NCBI RefSeq assembly: GCF_003201355.1
Contig: NZ_QICL01000003.1
Span: 114,574 to 178,573, forward strand
Length of the DNA stretch: 64,000 bases
Source: Indolivaga alginatilytica
GTDB lineage: Bacteria > Bacteroidota > Bacteroidia > Bacteroidales > Dysgonomonadaceae
Direction: 5' to 3'
Below are positions 45,170 through 55,484 of the stretch, piece after piece (the first letter of the stretch is position 1; every line of letters starts with the position of its first letter). Below the pieces are notes generated by a model. The model made no database searches, was not told where the DNA came from, and saw nothing but the letters and a program-made list of their open reading frames with translations. The position numbers were made by a program, and so were the translations under genes.

Positions 45170-46006
45170 TTATTCTATGTTGACTCTTTCTACTTCTATT
45201 TCCTTATTTAGAAATATGGATGCAGACTCTTTGAACTTAGATGCAGATTCTGTCGTGTAATATTTAGTTTCTCCATGTTTAGTGCAGTTTTCCTCTATCT
45301 CAGGGTGGCGGTTAAGGTAGTTTTCGAGGCTTTCAGCGATATATTTCCCCTGAGTTAATATCTGTAACCCGGATGGTGCATATTGTCTGATTTTATCAAG
45401 TAAAAGAGGGTAGTGGGTGCATCCTAATATAAGCGTGTCTATAGATTCATCTTTGCTTAAGATACTATTCATATCTTTCTGTATAAAATAATCGGCTCCG
45501 GGGCTATTAAATTCGTTATTCTCTACTATTGGAACCCACATAGGGCAAGCATGGGTGTTAACTATAATGTCAGGATATAATTTATTTATTTCTATCGAAT
45601 ACGATTCCGATTGTATAGTTCCGGGAGTTCCTACAATACCTATATGACGGGTTTTACTTATATTACCTATAATTTCGGCAGTAGGACGTATTATTCCAAG
45701 TACTCTTTTGTTCGGATTGATATGGGGCAGGTCGTTTTGTTGGATTGTTCTCAACGCCTTTGCTGAGGCTGTGTTGCAAGCCAGTATAACAAGGTTGCAG
45801 CCTTGCTCAAAGAGAGCTAAAACAGCTTGCTTCGTAAATTCATATACTACATCGAATGATCGGGTTCCGTAAGGTGCCCTCGAGTTATCGCCCAAGTAAA
45901 TATAATCGTATTGAGGAAGTAGCTTTTGTATTTCGGAGAGAATGGTTAATCCTCCGTATCCTGAGTCGAATACTCCGATTGATCCTGGAGTGAGATTCTT
46001 TTTCAT
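45170..46006 (-). CDS. murI: Glutamate racemase
   Basis: 278 residues from the ATG at 46006; an in-frame start nine codons earlier would add residues not seen in the family. It supplies D-glutamate for peptidoglycan. Motifs: GVFDSGYGGLT, YLGDNSRAPYG, the first catalytic Cys in ILACNTASA and the second in LGCTHYPLL. It lies 44 bases after the Skp-like gene. Confidence 0.94.
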   Translation of the reverse strand: MKKNLTPGSIGVFDSGYGGLTILSEIQKLLPQYDYIYLGDNSRAPYGTRSFDVVYEFTKQAVLALFEQGCNLVILACNTASAKALRTIQQNDLPHINPNKRVLGIIRPTAEIIGNISKTRHIGIVGTPGTIQSESYSIEINKLYPDIIVNTHACPMWVPIVENNEFNSPGADYFIQKDMNSILSKDESIDTLILGCTHYPLLLDKIRQYAPSGLQILTQGKYIAESLENYLNRHPEIEENCTKHGETKYYTTESASKFKESASIFLNKEIEVERVNIE

Positions 46007-46049
46007 AATTGAGCCTCTTTGATCTGGGGGCAAGTAAAATCCGATGGAT

Positions 46050-46592
46050 TTATCTTCTGTTTGATTGTAATCTGGCTTTTACCAATGGATTTGCATCGAT
46101 AGCGTTGGGCGTAAGGAATGCAATAGCAGGATTAGCCCTGTCATATATGCAGGTATATCCTTGCTCTATTCCTATCTGATTAACAACCTCTTTTAGTCTC
46201 TCGCGGAGGGGAGCGATCAATTGTGCTTCCTGACTTTCAACGTCTTCCTGAGCTACTTTCATGAAACGGTTTATATTCTGTTCCAATTCATATAGTTCCT
46301 GCATACGTCTCAACTTAATGCTTTCGGCTAATTTATTTTGGTTGGATAAAAAGTCGGTATACTTATTATTGTAATCATTTTGCATTACCGCCAGTTCATC
46401 TTTGTATTTCTGATTCAATTCGCTGATTGCTTTGGAAGCGGCTACCTTACCTGGGATTGTCTCCAGTAATTCAATAGAATTGATGTATGCAGTTTTTTCG
46501 CTAGTCGTCTGAATTGACTGTGCTGAAATAGTATGGATGAATGTAATTGATATAATAAGTAATGCAGAAAGAAATATTCTTTTGGCCATCAT
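46050..46592 (-). CDS. OmpH/Skp family periplasmic chaperone
   Basis: 180 residues with a signal peptide (about 1-24, SAQS). The mature protein begins KTAYINSIELLETIPG, as in OmpH/Skp, and continues with a long coiled coil (about 50-130, rich in Glu, Gln, Lys). Skp-like chaperones hold unfolded outer-membrane proteins in the periplasm. A second ATG one codon later (46589) is equally possible. Confidence 0.88.
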   Translation of the reverse strand: MMAKRIFLSALLIISITFIHTISAQSIQTTSEKTAYINSIELLETIPGKVAASKAISELNQKYKDELAVMQNDYNNKYTDFLSNQNKLAESIKLRRMQELYELEQNINRFMKVAQEDVESQEAQLIAPLRERLKEVVNQIGIEQGYTCIYDRANPAIAFLTPNAIDANPLVKARLQSNRR

Positions 46593-46623
46593 AATAGAAT
46601 GAAAATTAATATTATTGAATGGT

Positions 46624-46718
46624 TAAGGTCTTAGACCTTTTTGTTGCTTTGGTAAGCATAACAGCAATAGTCTGTTATAATTCGAAAGTATTTAATGATA
46701 TACTTTCCTTTACTTAAT
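46624..46718 (+). repeat. Dispersed palindromic repeat upstream of the Skp-like gene
   Basis: Full-length forward copy: TAAGGTCTTAGACCTTTTTG, TTGCTTTGGTAAGCATAAC, GTCTGTTATAAT and the tail TTTCCTTTACTTA. The head palindrome is perfect. Confidence 0.78.
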
Positions 46719-46763
46719 ACAAAGATTCAGCGTAGATTTATCGGGCCTCTACCGCCGTACCTG

Positions 46764-46844
46764 ATTGATAGTTGTGTGTTTTCGGTGGTATATTTTGTGG
46801 GATACCACCGATCAAGGCATGATTGCTTGGTTACAACTATCAAT
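46764..46844 (-). ncRNA. Candidate structured RNA with a three-way junction
   Basis: Three nested stems: an outer perfect 12-bp stem (46764-46775 with 46833-46844), a perfect 10-bp stem (46782-46791 with 46802-46811) and a 6-bp stem with one bulge (46813-46829). A minus-strand -7 box TATATTTG lies at 46872-46865, which would start a transcript near 46858 running through the structure. Strand and existence as RNA are inferred; it could instead be the remnant of a palindromic mobile element or the 3' region of the infB mRNA. Confidence 0.45.
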
Positions 46845-46886
46845 TGGTTCTTAGGTTATGGTTACAAATATAATAAAATCTTTTTA

Positions 46887-49856
46887 TTATAATGTTTTCT
46901 TTACTTCAATTTGTTCAAACGCTTCAATTATATCTCCAACTTTCAGGTCATTGTAGTTGTGAATGTTCAGTCCACATTCGTATCCGAATGCAACTTCTTT
47001 CACATCGTCTTTGAAACGTTTCAATGAGCCCAGATCCCCGGAGTAGATCACGATACCATCGCGGATGATACGTATCTTATTAGAGCGTTTAATCTTACCT
47101 TCTTTCACCATACAACCGGCAACTGTACCGACTTTGGTAATTTTGAATACTTCACGTACTTCAACGTTTGCAGTGATCTCTTCTTTGATATCGGGTGATA
47201 ACATACCTTCCATTGCAGCAGTAATCTCTTCAATCGCATCATAGATGATAGAGTATAAACGAATTTCGACTCCGTCTTTTTCTGCTATTCTTCTGGCGGC
47301 AACCGATGGACGTACCTGGAAACCAATTACAATTGCATCAGATGCTGCGGCAAGTGTAATATCCGATTCGGAGATAGCTCCTACTGCTTTGTGAATAACA
47401 TTCACTTGTATTTCTTCGGTAGACAGACGTATTAAAGAGTCGGAAAGTGCTTCAACCGATCCATCCACGTCACCCTTCACAATTACATTTAATTGTTGGA
47501 AGTTACCGATAGCAATACGACGGCCTATATCGTCAAGTGTAAGTATTTTCTGAGTACGTAATCCTTGTTCACGTTGCAATTGTTCGCGTTTGCTGGCAAT
47601 ATCTCTTGCTTCTTGTTCCGATTCCAAAACGTGAAACATGTCTCCCGCCTGAGGTGCTCCGTTTAATCCTAAGATTAATACGGGTGCAGATGGTAAAGCT
47701 GTTTCGATTCGTTGATTACGTTCGTTAAACATTGCTTTTACACGTCCAAAATAAGTTCCTGCTAAAACAATATCTCCTTGTTTTAATGTTCCGTTCTGAA
47801 CAAGTATAGTGGAGATGTATCCACGTCCTTTATCCAGAGAGGATTCTATAACAGAACCTGTTGCACGTTTGTTAGGATTGGCTTTTAATTCAAGAAGTTC
47901 AGCTTCTAACAATACTTTTTCTAAAAGTTCATCAATACCTATACCTTGTTTGGCTGAAATCTCTTGCGATTGGTATTTTCCTCCCCACGATTCTACAAGG
48001 TAGTTCATGTTTGCAAGAGTTTCTTTTATTTTTTCAGGATTTGCTCCCGGTTTATCTATTTTATTGATGGCAAAAACCATTGGTACACCGGCTGCGGCAG
48101 CATGGTTGATTGCTTCTATTGTCTGAGGCATAACGTTATCGTCAGCTGCAACAATGATAATCGCAATATCCGTTACTTTAGCACCACGGGCACGCATCGC
48201 TGTAAAGGCTTCGTGACCCGGAGTATCGAGGAATGTCATCGGTCTGCCGTCTTTAAGCTTTACATTGTATGCTCCGATGTGTTGAGTGATACCACCCGCT
48301 TCACCTGCAATAACATTAGTTTGACGGATTCTATCCAGTAATGAAGTCTTACCGTGGTCAACGTGTCCCATTACGGTAACGATTGGTGCACGTGGCTCTA
48401 AGTCTTCTTCATTATCTTCTTCTTCAGAGATTGCTTCAACTACCTCGGCGCTTACGTATTCAGTCTTAAATCCGAACTCTTCGGCAACGATATTGATTGT
48501 TTCTGCATCTAAACGTTGGTTGATAGATACCATCATACCGATGCTCATACAAGTTGAGATTACTTTAATTACCGGAACATTCATCATGTTAGCTAAGTCA
48601 TTAGCTGTAACGAATTCGGTAATCTTCAGAATTCTGCTCTCTTGTTCTTGTTGTTCAAGCTCTTCTTGTTGACGTTGAGAAACAGCGTCTCTTTTTTCTT
48701 TACGATATTTAGCTCCTTTGGCCTTACCTCCCTTGTTGGTTAGTCTGGCAAGAGTTTCTTTTATTTGTTTTTGAACGTCCTCTTCTGTTACAGCTGCTTT
48801 AGGTGTAAGAATTGGTCTGCGTACATTTGTATTGACTTGTTTTGCCTTGTTATCTTTTTGAAGGTGAGGATTTGTTCCTCCGGGAGCAGCAATACCTTTC
48901 TCGATATCCACTTTCCCTTTTTTGATACGGGCTCTTTTCTTTCTTGCAGGATCATCCGGATCGTCAAGCTTAAGAGTTTTCTTTTGTTCGTCTACGCTTT
49001 CTTTCTTCAAAAGTTTAACGGTATTCTCTTTTACTTTCTTCGTGTCAGATAATTCTTTATCAATACGTTCTTTTCTCTTTTCTGCTTTTGTCTTTTTAGC
49101 AGGACGAGTTTTGTCGTTAATTGCACTAAGGTCAATAGTACCTTTTAGCACAATATTCGATTTAATAGAAGGATTATTAAGTCGGAATACATCATCGTCA
49201 CCTTCCGGCGAATTCGATTGACCTGCTTCTGTTGTGTTTTCTTCTGTTACAACAACCTTAGCTTCTTCTTTAACTTCAGCAACCACTACCGGTTCTGCAA
49301 TTATCGGTTCTTCTACGGTTTTTTCAACTTTCTCTGTTTTCTCAACTTCAGGTGCTTTTGCAGCAACTTTCTCTTCCTGTTTTTCCAGCTCTTCTTTTTG
49401 AGCAACAGGTTTGCTTTCTTCTTTTTCAACATGTAGAGGCTCAACTACCTCTGTCTTTTCTTCTTTTGTCAAAGTTGAACTTTTACTTTTGTTTAGATTG
49501 TCCAAATCGATTTTGTCTACAATCTGAATATGTGGTTTTATATCTTCCGGTACAACTGTTTTTATTTCCTCAACCTTTCTGTGTTGTGGAATTACCACAT
49601 CATCCTCATCTTCTTCTTCCGAAGAATCGTCATGAGTAGCTTTCTTCTTTTCCTTTTGTAACTCTTTGTTTCTATCGGAGGCTAGTTTTATTTTCTTGTC
49701 TTTGCCAAATTCATTTACAAGAAGGTCATACTGTTCATCGTCAATCTTCGTATTAGGATTTGCTTCGACAGCAAAGCCTTTCTTCTGCAGGAATTCAACA
49801 AGACTATTGATCCCTACATTCAAATCCTTTGAAACTTTAATTAATCTTATAGACAT
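46887..49856 (-). CDS. infB: Translation initiation factor IF-2
   Basis: 989 residues. An N-terminal IF2_N helix domain is followed by a long, low-complexity charged region (about 70-400, rich in Glu, Lys and Val). The G domain holds [28 protein letters not shown] and NKIDKPGA, and the C-terminal domains end in the fMet-tRNA-binding region. It positions initiator tRNA on the 30S subunit. The 200-base gap to nusA, unusual inside this operon, contains a dispersed repeat. Confidence 0.97.
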   Translation of the reverse strand: MSIRLIKVSKDLNVGINSLVEFLQKKGFAVEANPNTKIDDEQYDLLVNEFGKDKKIKLASDRNKELQKEKKKATHDDSSEEEDEDDVVIPQHRKVEEIKTVVPEDIKPHIQIVDKIDLDNLNKSKSSTLTKEEKTEVVEPLHVEKEESKPVAQKEELEKQEEKVAAKAPEVEKTEKVEKTVEEPIIAEPVVVAEVKEEAKVVVTEENTTEAGQSNSPEGDDDVFRLNNPSIKSNIVLKGTIDLSAINDKTRPAKKTKAEKRKERIDKELSDTKKVKENTVKLLKKESVDEQKKTLKLDDPDDPARKKRARIKKGKVDIEKGIAAPGGTNPHLQKDNKAKQVNTNVRRPILTPKAAVTEEDVQKQIKETLARLTNKGGKAKGAKYRKEKRDAVSQRQQEELEQQEQESRILKITEFVTANDLANMMNVPVIKVISTCMSIGMMVSINQRLDAETINIVAEEFGFKTEYVSAEVVEAISEEEDNEEDLEPRAPIVTVMGHVDHGKTSLLDRIRQTNVIAGEAGGITQHIGAYNVKLKDGRPMTFLDTPGHEAFTAMRARGAKVTDIAIIIVAADDNVMPQTIEAINHAAAAGVPMVFAINKIDKPGANPEKIKETLANMNYLVESWGGKYQSQEISAKQGIGIDELLEKVLLEAELLELKANPNKRATGSVIESSLDKGRGYISTILVQNGTLKQGDIVLAGTYFGRVKAMFNERNQRIETALPSAPVLILGLNGAPQAGDMFHVLESEQEARDIASKREQLQREQGLRTQKILTLDDIGRRIAIGNFQQLNVIVKGDVDGSVEALSDSLIRLSTEEIQVNVIHKAVGAISESDITLAAASDAIVIGFQVRPSVAARRIAEKDGVEIRLYSIIYDAIEEITAAMEGMLSPDIKEEITANVEVREVFKITKVGTVAGCMVKEGKIKRSNKIRIIRDGIVIYSGDLGSLKRFKDDVKEVAFGYECGLNIHNYNDLKVGDIIEAFEQIEVKKTL

Positions 49857-49924
49857 ACGTTTTTTTTAAATCATGAAAATTGAACAGGCTGAAAAGAATA
49901 AATTTTTGAGCATCCGTCAAATAC

Positions 49925-50007
49925 TTAGGGTCTCAGACCTTTTTATTGCTTTGGTAAGCACAATAATCAAAGTTAATTATAATTGCAAAATAAAATATTT
50001 TACTTAA
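49925..50007 (+). repeat. Dispersed palindromic repeat between nusA and infB
   Basis: Full-length copy: TTAGGGTCTCAGACC, TTTTTATTGCTTTGGTAAG, CACAATAATCAAAG and the tail AAATATTTTACTTAA. It interrupts the nusA-infB spacing. Confidence 0.78.
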
Positions 50008-50056
50008 CTCGGATTATACAAAAGTATTAAGAAATCATAGAATTACCAAATAAGAG

Positions 50057-51313
50057 TTATTCTTCATCTTCAAACTCTGCTCGTAAAATAGCAAAAAGCT
50101 CCTCAACGGTATCTTCTTCCAGATCGGCTTCTTTTGCAATTGTCTCTTTACTGGCTGCAAGAATACTCTTGGCAGTTACATATCCCAGTTTCTTAAGTTG
50201 CTCGATTACCCACTCGTCTATTTCGTCTCCGAATTCGTCCAGGTAGATATCCTCCTCGTCAACTTCATCGATGTCACGATATACGTCGATGGTGTATCCT
50301 GTAAGCATACTAGCCAGTTTGATGTTTAGTCCACCTTTACCGATGGCAAGAGAAACCTCTTCGGGGCGAAGGAATACCTCAGCTTTTCTCTCTTCATCAT
50401 TCAGTTTGATAGTAGTGATTTTAGCAGGGCTTAAAGCTCTCTGTATATACAGGTTCATGTTCGATGTGTAGTTGATGATGTCGATGTTTTCGTTTCTCAA
50501 CTCACGAACGATACCATGTATACGTGATCCTTTCATTCCCACACAAGCTCCTACGGGGTCGATGCGGTCGTCGTACGATTCTACGGCAACTTTAGCTCTT
50601 TCGCCCGGTATGCGTGCTATTTTCTTTATTGTTATTAATCCGTCGTTTATTTCGGGAACTTCAAGTTCGAATAATCTTTCCAAGAATACAGGAGAAGTTC
50701 TCGAAAGAATGATCTTAGGATTATTATTCTTATTGTCAACTCTTTCTACTACAGCTCTCACGTGCTCTCCTTTTCGGAAAAAGTCACTTGGGATTTGTTC
50801 TGTTTTAGGTAGTAAAAGTTCCTCTTTATCGTCATCTAAAAGAAGGATTTCTTTTTTCCAGATTTGGTATACCTCTCCGGAAACAATCTCTCCAATCTTT
50901 TCTTTATATTTATTATAAAGGCTGTCTTTTTGAAGTTCAAGAATTTTTGAAGCCAAAGTTTGGCGTAAGTTTAAGATCGCCCTGCGTCCGAAGTCTTCAA
51001 AGAAAACTTCATCGGTAACATCTTCACCGACTTCAAAATCTTTATCTATTTTTTTAGCTTCGGAAAGAGAAATCTCTATATTTGGATCTTCCAGTGCATC
51101 ATCTTCTACTATCGTACGATTGCGCCAGATTTCCAAGTCTCCTTTGTCAGGATTGATAATGACATCGTAATTCTCGTCTGTCCCAAACATTTTCGCAATC
51201 ACATTGCGGAATGAGTCTTCAAGAACACTTATCATTGTCATACGGTCGATATTTTTCAGGTCCTTAAATTCTGAAAAGGTATCAATCATGCTTATAACTT
51301 CTTTCTTAGCCAT
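50057..51313 (-). CDS. nusA: Transcription termination/antitermination protein NusA
   Basis: 418 residues. The N-terminal RNAP-binding domain, an S1 domain (about 135-200) and two KH domains (with GMKGSRIHGIVREL and AIGKGGLNIKLAS) are complete. A short acidic C-terminal region (AILRAEFEDEE) replaces the repeats found in proteobacteria. It binds RNA polymerase and modulates pausing and termination. It follows rimP by two bases. Confidence 0.96.
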   Translation of the reverse strand: MAKKEVISMIDTFSEFKDLKNIDRMTMISVLEDSFRNVIAKMFGTDENYDVIINPDKGDLEIWRNRTIVEDDALEDPNIEISLSEAKKIDKDFEVGEDVTDEVFFEDFGRRAILNLRQTLASKILELQKDSLYNKYKEKIGEIVSGEVYQIWKKEILLLDDDKEELLLPKTEQIPSDFFRKGEHVRAVVERVDNKNNNPKIILSRTSPVFLERLFELEVPEINDGLITIKKIARIPGERAKVAVESYDDRIDPVGACVGMKGSRIHGIVRELRNENIDIINYTSNMNLYIQRALSPAKITTIKLNDEERKAEVFLRPEEVSLAIGKGGLNIKLASMLTGYTIDVYRDIDEVDEEDIYLDEFGDEIDEWVIEQLKKLGYVTAKSILAASKETIAKEADLEEDTVEELFAILRAEFEDEE

Positions 51314-51315
51314 AG

Positions 51316-51783
51316 TTATTTAAATCTGATTAGATATTTTGTATATTTTACTTCATCGTATTTGAAAGACAAATCTTCTTCAACAGCTACTTTACGTTTA
51401 GCTCCTTCGGGCTTTTCCATTTTGGTGATAGTCACGGTAAATGCACTGTCATCGCAGCTTTTGAGTACTCCTGTCGTTTTTTGTCCTCCTTTAGTCAAAA
51501 CTTCGACCTCATTGCCTATGTTTACCTCATATTGTCTGGTTATCTTGAAGGGAGAGGTTACTCCTGCAGATCCCACTTCCAGTTCAAAATCTTCAGCATC
51601 ACGGTCAAGTTTCGATTCAATATGTTTACTTAACTTAATGCAATCTTCCAGGCTGACTCCTTCTTGGCTGTCAACTTCTACAATAATAATATTTCCGGGT
51701 CTTATGATTACGTCTACTAAAAACGTATCGGAGTTTACCAGAAAGTCTTCGGCGATATCTCGTATTTCTAATTTATTAATCAT
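51316..51783 (-). CDS. rimP: Ribosome maturation factor RimP
   Basis: 155 residues, YhbC/RimP family. The N-terminal domain (INKLEIRDIAEDFL ... FLVDV) and the SH3-like C-terminal domain (FKITRQYEVNIGNEVEVLTKGGQKTTGVL) are recognisable. It helps 30S maturation. First gene of the usual rimP-nusA-infB operon. The start is ATT-flanked in the raw sequence, with ATG at 51783-51781. Confidence 0.93.
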   Translation of the reverse strand: MINKLEIRDIAEDFLVNSDTFLVDVIIRPGNIIIVEVDSQEGVSLEDCIKLSKHIESKLDRDAEDFELEVGSAGVTSPFKITRQYEVNIGNEVEVLTKGGQKTTGVLKSCDDSAFTVTITKMEKPEGAKRKVAVEEDLSFKYDEVKYTKYLIRFK

Positions 51784-51847
51784 CTGTATTTATATCAACG
51801 AATGAAAAAGGAGAAAGCTTTAGCCTCCTCCCCCTTTAATATTGATG

Positions 51848-51879
51848 CAAATATAATGGAAAATATATCACATTCCAAA
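51848..51879 (-). promoter_or_regulatory. Promoter of the rimP-nusA-infB operon
   Basis: Minus strand: TTTG at 51879-51876, 20-base spacer, TATATTTG at 51855-51848. The leader of about 55 nt contains an imperfect GGAG/CTCC hairpin followed by TTTTT, which might attenuate transcription. Confidence 0.78.
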
Positions 51880-51921
51880 TTTTAAGACTTTTTTATTTTC
51901 GAATCATTAACTAACAAAGAC

Positions 51922-53688
51922 TCACTTAAACTGTTCTTCATACAGCGAATAATATTTTCCTTTCATCTCCAATAATTCTTTGTGACTGCCTTGTTCTATA
52001 ATCTGCCCGTGTTCGAGGACTAATATTCTGTCTACATTCCGAACTGTGGAAAGCCTATGGGCGATAATAAAGCTGGTTCTGCCTTCCATTAACTTATCCA
52101 GTCCTCTCTGTATGAGAAGTTCGCTTCTGGTATCAATGTTGCTTGTGGCTTCATCCAAGAGTAGTATTGCAGGATTGGCTACAGCGGCTCGGGCGATGTT
52201 AAGTAATTGTCGTTGTCCCTGACTTAGATTCGCTCCATCATTCTCAAGCATAGTGTCATATCCGTGTGGCAGGCGTTTTATAAAAGAGTGGGCAGCGGTT
52301 AGTTTTGCAGCTTCTTCGACCTCTTGGTCTGTAGCTTCCAATCGGCCAAATCGGATATTTTCGCGTACGGTACCTGTAAATAGATGTGTATCTTGTAAAA
52401 CGATTGCCATTGATTGCCTTAGGTTTTCGCGTTTTATTTCTTTTGTGGAAATACCATCAATAGTAATCTCTCCTGATTTGATGTCAAAGAAACGGGGAAA
52501 CATGTTTAATATTGTCGTTTTTCCTGCGCCTGTAGTTCCGACTAATGCTATTTTTTCTCCCGGTTTTGCTTCTAGAGAGATTCCTTTTAATATTATTTTC
52601 TCAGGCTTATATCCAAAATAAACATCTTTCATAACTACATCGCCTTTTATATGGGGGAGTGTAATCGCATTAGGTGAATCTTCCGGTTCGGGAGCTTCGT
52701 CTATCACTTCGAAGATACGTTCAGCACCTGCTATTGCAGCCTGTATGTTGTTATATAGACTGGCAAGTTCATTAATCGGACGTCCGAATTGTCTTGAATA
52801 TTGAAGAAAGGCAGCTAATCCGCCAACATCAAAACCTCTGAAAATGGCAAGTAATGCTCCGACGATAGTAATAATTACATAGTTCAACGTACTCAGGTTT
52901 TGCATGATAGGCATCATCATACCTGAATATAATTGAGCTTTTTCGGCTTTTCCTCTTAGGTTTTGGTTCAGTGTATCGAAATCGGCTTCTACTTTTTTCT
53001 CATGCCCGAATACTTTGATAACTTTCTGTCCGCTTATCATTTCTTCTATATAGCCGTTTACCTTGCCTAATTTTTCTTGTTGGGCTTTGAAGTATTTCTT
53101 ACTCTGCTTTACAATCAGTTTAGCACTCAGAAACATGAGGGGGACAGTGATCATACTTACCAATGTGAGAACAGGACTTATGTAAAGCATCAGGCAAATG
53201 ATACCTATAAGAGTCAGTGCACTAGATAGTAAGTCGGATAGACTATCGGTTAAGACATCGCTAATCTTATCTATATCGTTGGTGTAGCGGCTCATTAAGT
53301 CACCATGCTGATGTGTGTCAAAGTATTTTATAGGCAAGATCTCCATTTTTTTGAATAGCTCCATTCGAAGACGTGTAACTGTTCGTTGTCCTATTTTATT
53401 TAGCAGTCTGTATTCTATATATGTGGCAATTACACCGACTAAATATATAACAGCAAGTAATAAAAGTATTTTGAACAATCCCGGTATATTGCCCGGTATT
53501 ATATAGTCGTTGATGATAGGGCGGAGCATATACGACCCTAAGAGGCTCGATATAATACTCACTATAATAAGGAGAGCAATAATATATAAAAGGCTACGGT
53601 CGCATGATAAATACGACATCAGGCGAAGGAAAGTTTTTTTTCCTTCCTTCGCTTCTTCTATGGGTTTTGAGTGATCTCCGTGTGCCAT
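51922..53688 (-). CDS. ABC exporter subunit with intact ATPase site (permease-ATPase fusion)
   Basis: 588 residues from the ATG at 53688; a TTG two codons earlier is less likely. Six helices in residues about 30-330, then an ATPase domain with Walker A GTTGAGKTT, signature LSQGQRQLL, Walker B AILLLDEATSNID with the catalytic Glu, and the H-loop AHRLST. With the next gene it forms a likely heterodimer: this partner has the full catalytic Glu. Substrate could be lipids, drugs or peptides. Confidence 0.92.
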   Translation of the reverse strand: MAHGDHSKPIEEAKEGKKTFLRLMSYLSCDRSLLYIIALLIIVSIISSLLGSYMLRPIINDYIIPGNIPGLFKILLLLAVIYLVGVIATYIEYRLLNKIGQRTVTRLRMELFKKMEILPIKYFDTHQHGDLMSRYTNDIDKISDVLTDSLSDLLSSALTLIGIICLMLYISPVLTLVSMITVPLMFLSAKLIVKQSKKYFKAQQEKLGKVNGYIEEMISGQKVIKVFGHEKKVEADFDTLNQNLRGKAEKAQLYSGMMMPIMQNLSTLNYVIITIVGALLAIFRGFDVGGLAAFLQYSRQFGRPINELASLYNNIQAAIAGAERIFEVIDEAPEPEDSPNAITLPHIKGDVVMKDVYFGYKPEKIILKGISLEAKPGEKIALVGTTGAGKTTILNMFPRFFDIKSGEITIDGISTKEIKRENLRQSMAIVLQDTHLFTGTVRENIRFGRLEATDQEVEEAAKLTAAHSFIKRLPHGYDTMLENDGANLSQGQRQLLNIARAAVANPAILLLDEATSNIDTRSELLIQRGLDKLMEGRTSFIIAHRLSTVRNVDRILVLEHGQIIEQGSHKELLEMKGKYYSLYEEQFK

Positions 53689-53740
53689 ATTCAATAGTTA
53701 CAAGTAATTAGTTACGAGTTACAAGTCCTGTTTTTTTGTG

Positions 53741-53757
53741 AAAAAACCGTGACCTTA
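53741..53757 (-). repeat. Half copy of the dispersed repeat at an ABC exporter stop
   Basis: CCGTGACCTTA, with the TTA being the stop (minus strand TAA) of the gene at 53755. Only the head remains. Confidence 0.45.
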
Positions 53758-55479
53758 GAATGCTAATTGTTGCGAGTTGTATATTTCCTTATATACTTTT
53801 GATCTTTCCATCAATTCGGACGGTTTACCTACTGCATCTATCTCTCCGTCTTCGAGAACTATAACCCTATCTGCCGATTGCATAGTGTTGATTCTCTGGG
53901 TTATGATAAATACTGTTGTGTTTTGTAACATTCTATTGAGGTTGGTTCGTATTTTCTGTTCAGTATCTGAATCAACAGCGCTTGTACTGTCATCCATAAT
54001 CAATATTTTAGGTTTCCTCAATAAAGCCCGTGCAATGCATATGCGTTGTTTTTGCCCTCCTGATAAATTGATACCTCCTCTTCCTAATTTTGTGTTGTAC
54101 CCATCTGTAAACGAAGAAATGAAATCGTGAGCTTCTGCCGCTTTGGCTGCTTCTATTATCTCTTCGTCCGTTGCATCGGGTTTACCCCACCTTAGGTTTT
54201 CTATAATTGTACCCGAGAAAAGTTCGTTCTTTTGTAGAACCATCCCTATCTTGGCATGTATTTCGTCCAGATTATAGTCTTTTACATTTACTCCGTCGAT
54301 CAGTATTTTGCCCGAAGTGGCATCGTATAACCGGGGGATGAGTTGTATCATAGAGCTTTTGGCCGATCCTGTAGCTCCTACAATGGCAATGGTCTCACCT
54401 TGTTTGATCTGAAAATTGATATTCCGCAGAACATCATTCTCGCCTCCATAATGGCGAAAGCTGACATTGTGAAAAGCGACTTCTCCTTTTTCTATTTTGT
54501 GAATGTTTTGCAAGCCTTTGGGAGTATTTGTCAGAGACCGTTCGGTCTCCATTACTTCAAGGATTCGCTTTGAAGAGGCAGATGCCCGTGCAAATGCCAT
54601 AATTGTCATCGATAGCAGCATCAGTGATAGGAGTATTTGTGATAGATAATTGACAAAAGAAATGAGCTCGCCTACTTTCAAGTTCCCTGATATTACCTTT
54701 TGACCGCCTATCCATAAAATCAAGATGACTGAGATGTTCATTATTAATTGCATAACGGGAAATACCGAAACTACAATATTGGATGCCCTGATAACCATAT
54801 CCCGCAAGTCTTCGCTGCTGTTGGCGAATTTCTTTGCTTCGAAATCTTCTCTGACAAATGATTTTACAACACGTATATTTATCAGATTTTCACGAACTAT
54901 ACCATTGAGATGATCTACTTTTTGCTGTACTTTTATAAACAAGGGAAAACCCTTGCGCAGTATAAGATATATGCTAATGCTCAGCACGGGAATTACTCCG
55001 ATAAGTACCAGTGCTAAATCTGCATTTATTTTGATGACAAAAAATATGGCAAGGAAAAGTATTAATGGAGATCGTAACAGTATACGCATCGATATCAGTA
55101 TCACCTGCTGAATTTTGGTAATGTCGTTGGTGAGACGTGTAATTAATGATGCGGAGTTGAAACGGTCTATATCCGAAAAGGATAAGTGCTGTATCTTATT
55201 GAAAAGTTCGGTTCTCAGGTCTGTACCAAATCCAATGGAAGTTCGCGATGAAACATATATGTTGAGTATACTTGCAACTAACCCCACTATTGAAATCAGT
55301 ATCATGTATCCGCCGATTCCAGTAATGACTGAAAGGTTTCGGGGCATGACTCCATTATCGATAATATCGGCCATAAGTAGAGGTTGCACTGTTTCGCACA
55401 CTACATAAATCAGAACCAGAAAAGGACTGATTATTAAGCTAAGTTTGTATTTCTTCAGGATTTGCCAGTATCTTTTCAT
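53755..55479 (-). CDS. ABC exporter subunit with degenerate ATPase site
   Basis: 574 residues from the ATG at 55479; a TTG five codons earlier would overlap the epimerase gene. Six helices, then an ATPase with Walker A GATGSAKSS (Ala for the usual Gly), signature LSGGQKQR, and Walker B ILIMDDSTSAVD, in which Asp stands in place of the catalytic Glu. The neighbour at 51922 has the normal Glu. One degenerate and one full site is the hallmark of heterodimeric exporters such as TmrAB, BmrCD and LmrCD. The genes are separated by about 60 bases. Confidence 0.92.
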   Translation of the reverse strand: MKRYWQILKKYKLSLIISPFLVLIYVVCETVQPLLMADIIDNGVMPRNLSVITGIGGYMILISIVGLVASILNIYVSSRTSIGFGTDLRTELFNKIQHLSFSDIDRFNSASLITRLTNDITKIQQVILISMRILLRSPLILFLAIFFVIKINADLALVLIGVIPVLSISIYLILRKGFPLFIKVQQKVDHLNGIVRENLINIRVVKSFVREDFEAKKFANSSEDLRDMVIRASNIVVSVFPVMQLIMNISVILILWIGGQKVISGNLKVGELISFVNYLSQILLSLMLLSMTIMAFARASASSKRILEVMETERSLTNTPKGLQNIHKIEKGEVAFHNVSFRHYGGENDVLRNINFQIKQGETIAIVGATGSAKSSMIQLIPRLYDATSGKILIDGVNVKDYNLDEIHAKIGMVLQKNELFSGTIIENLRWGKPDATDEEIIEAAKAAEAHDFISSFTDGYNTKLGRGGINLSGGQKQRICIARALLRKPKILIMDDSTSAVDSDTEQKIRTNLNRMLQNTTVFIITQRINTMQSADRVIVLEDGEIDAVGKPSELMERSKVYKEIYNSQQLAF

Positions 55480-55484
55480 CTTAC

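Noticed and set aside
46764-46844. tRNA gene
   Set aside because: The three-stem shape lacks the acceptor/CCA geometry and the conserved D- and T-loop bases.
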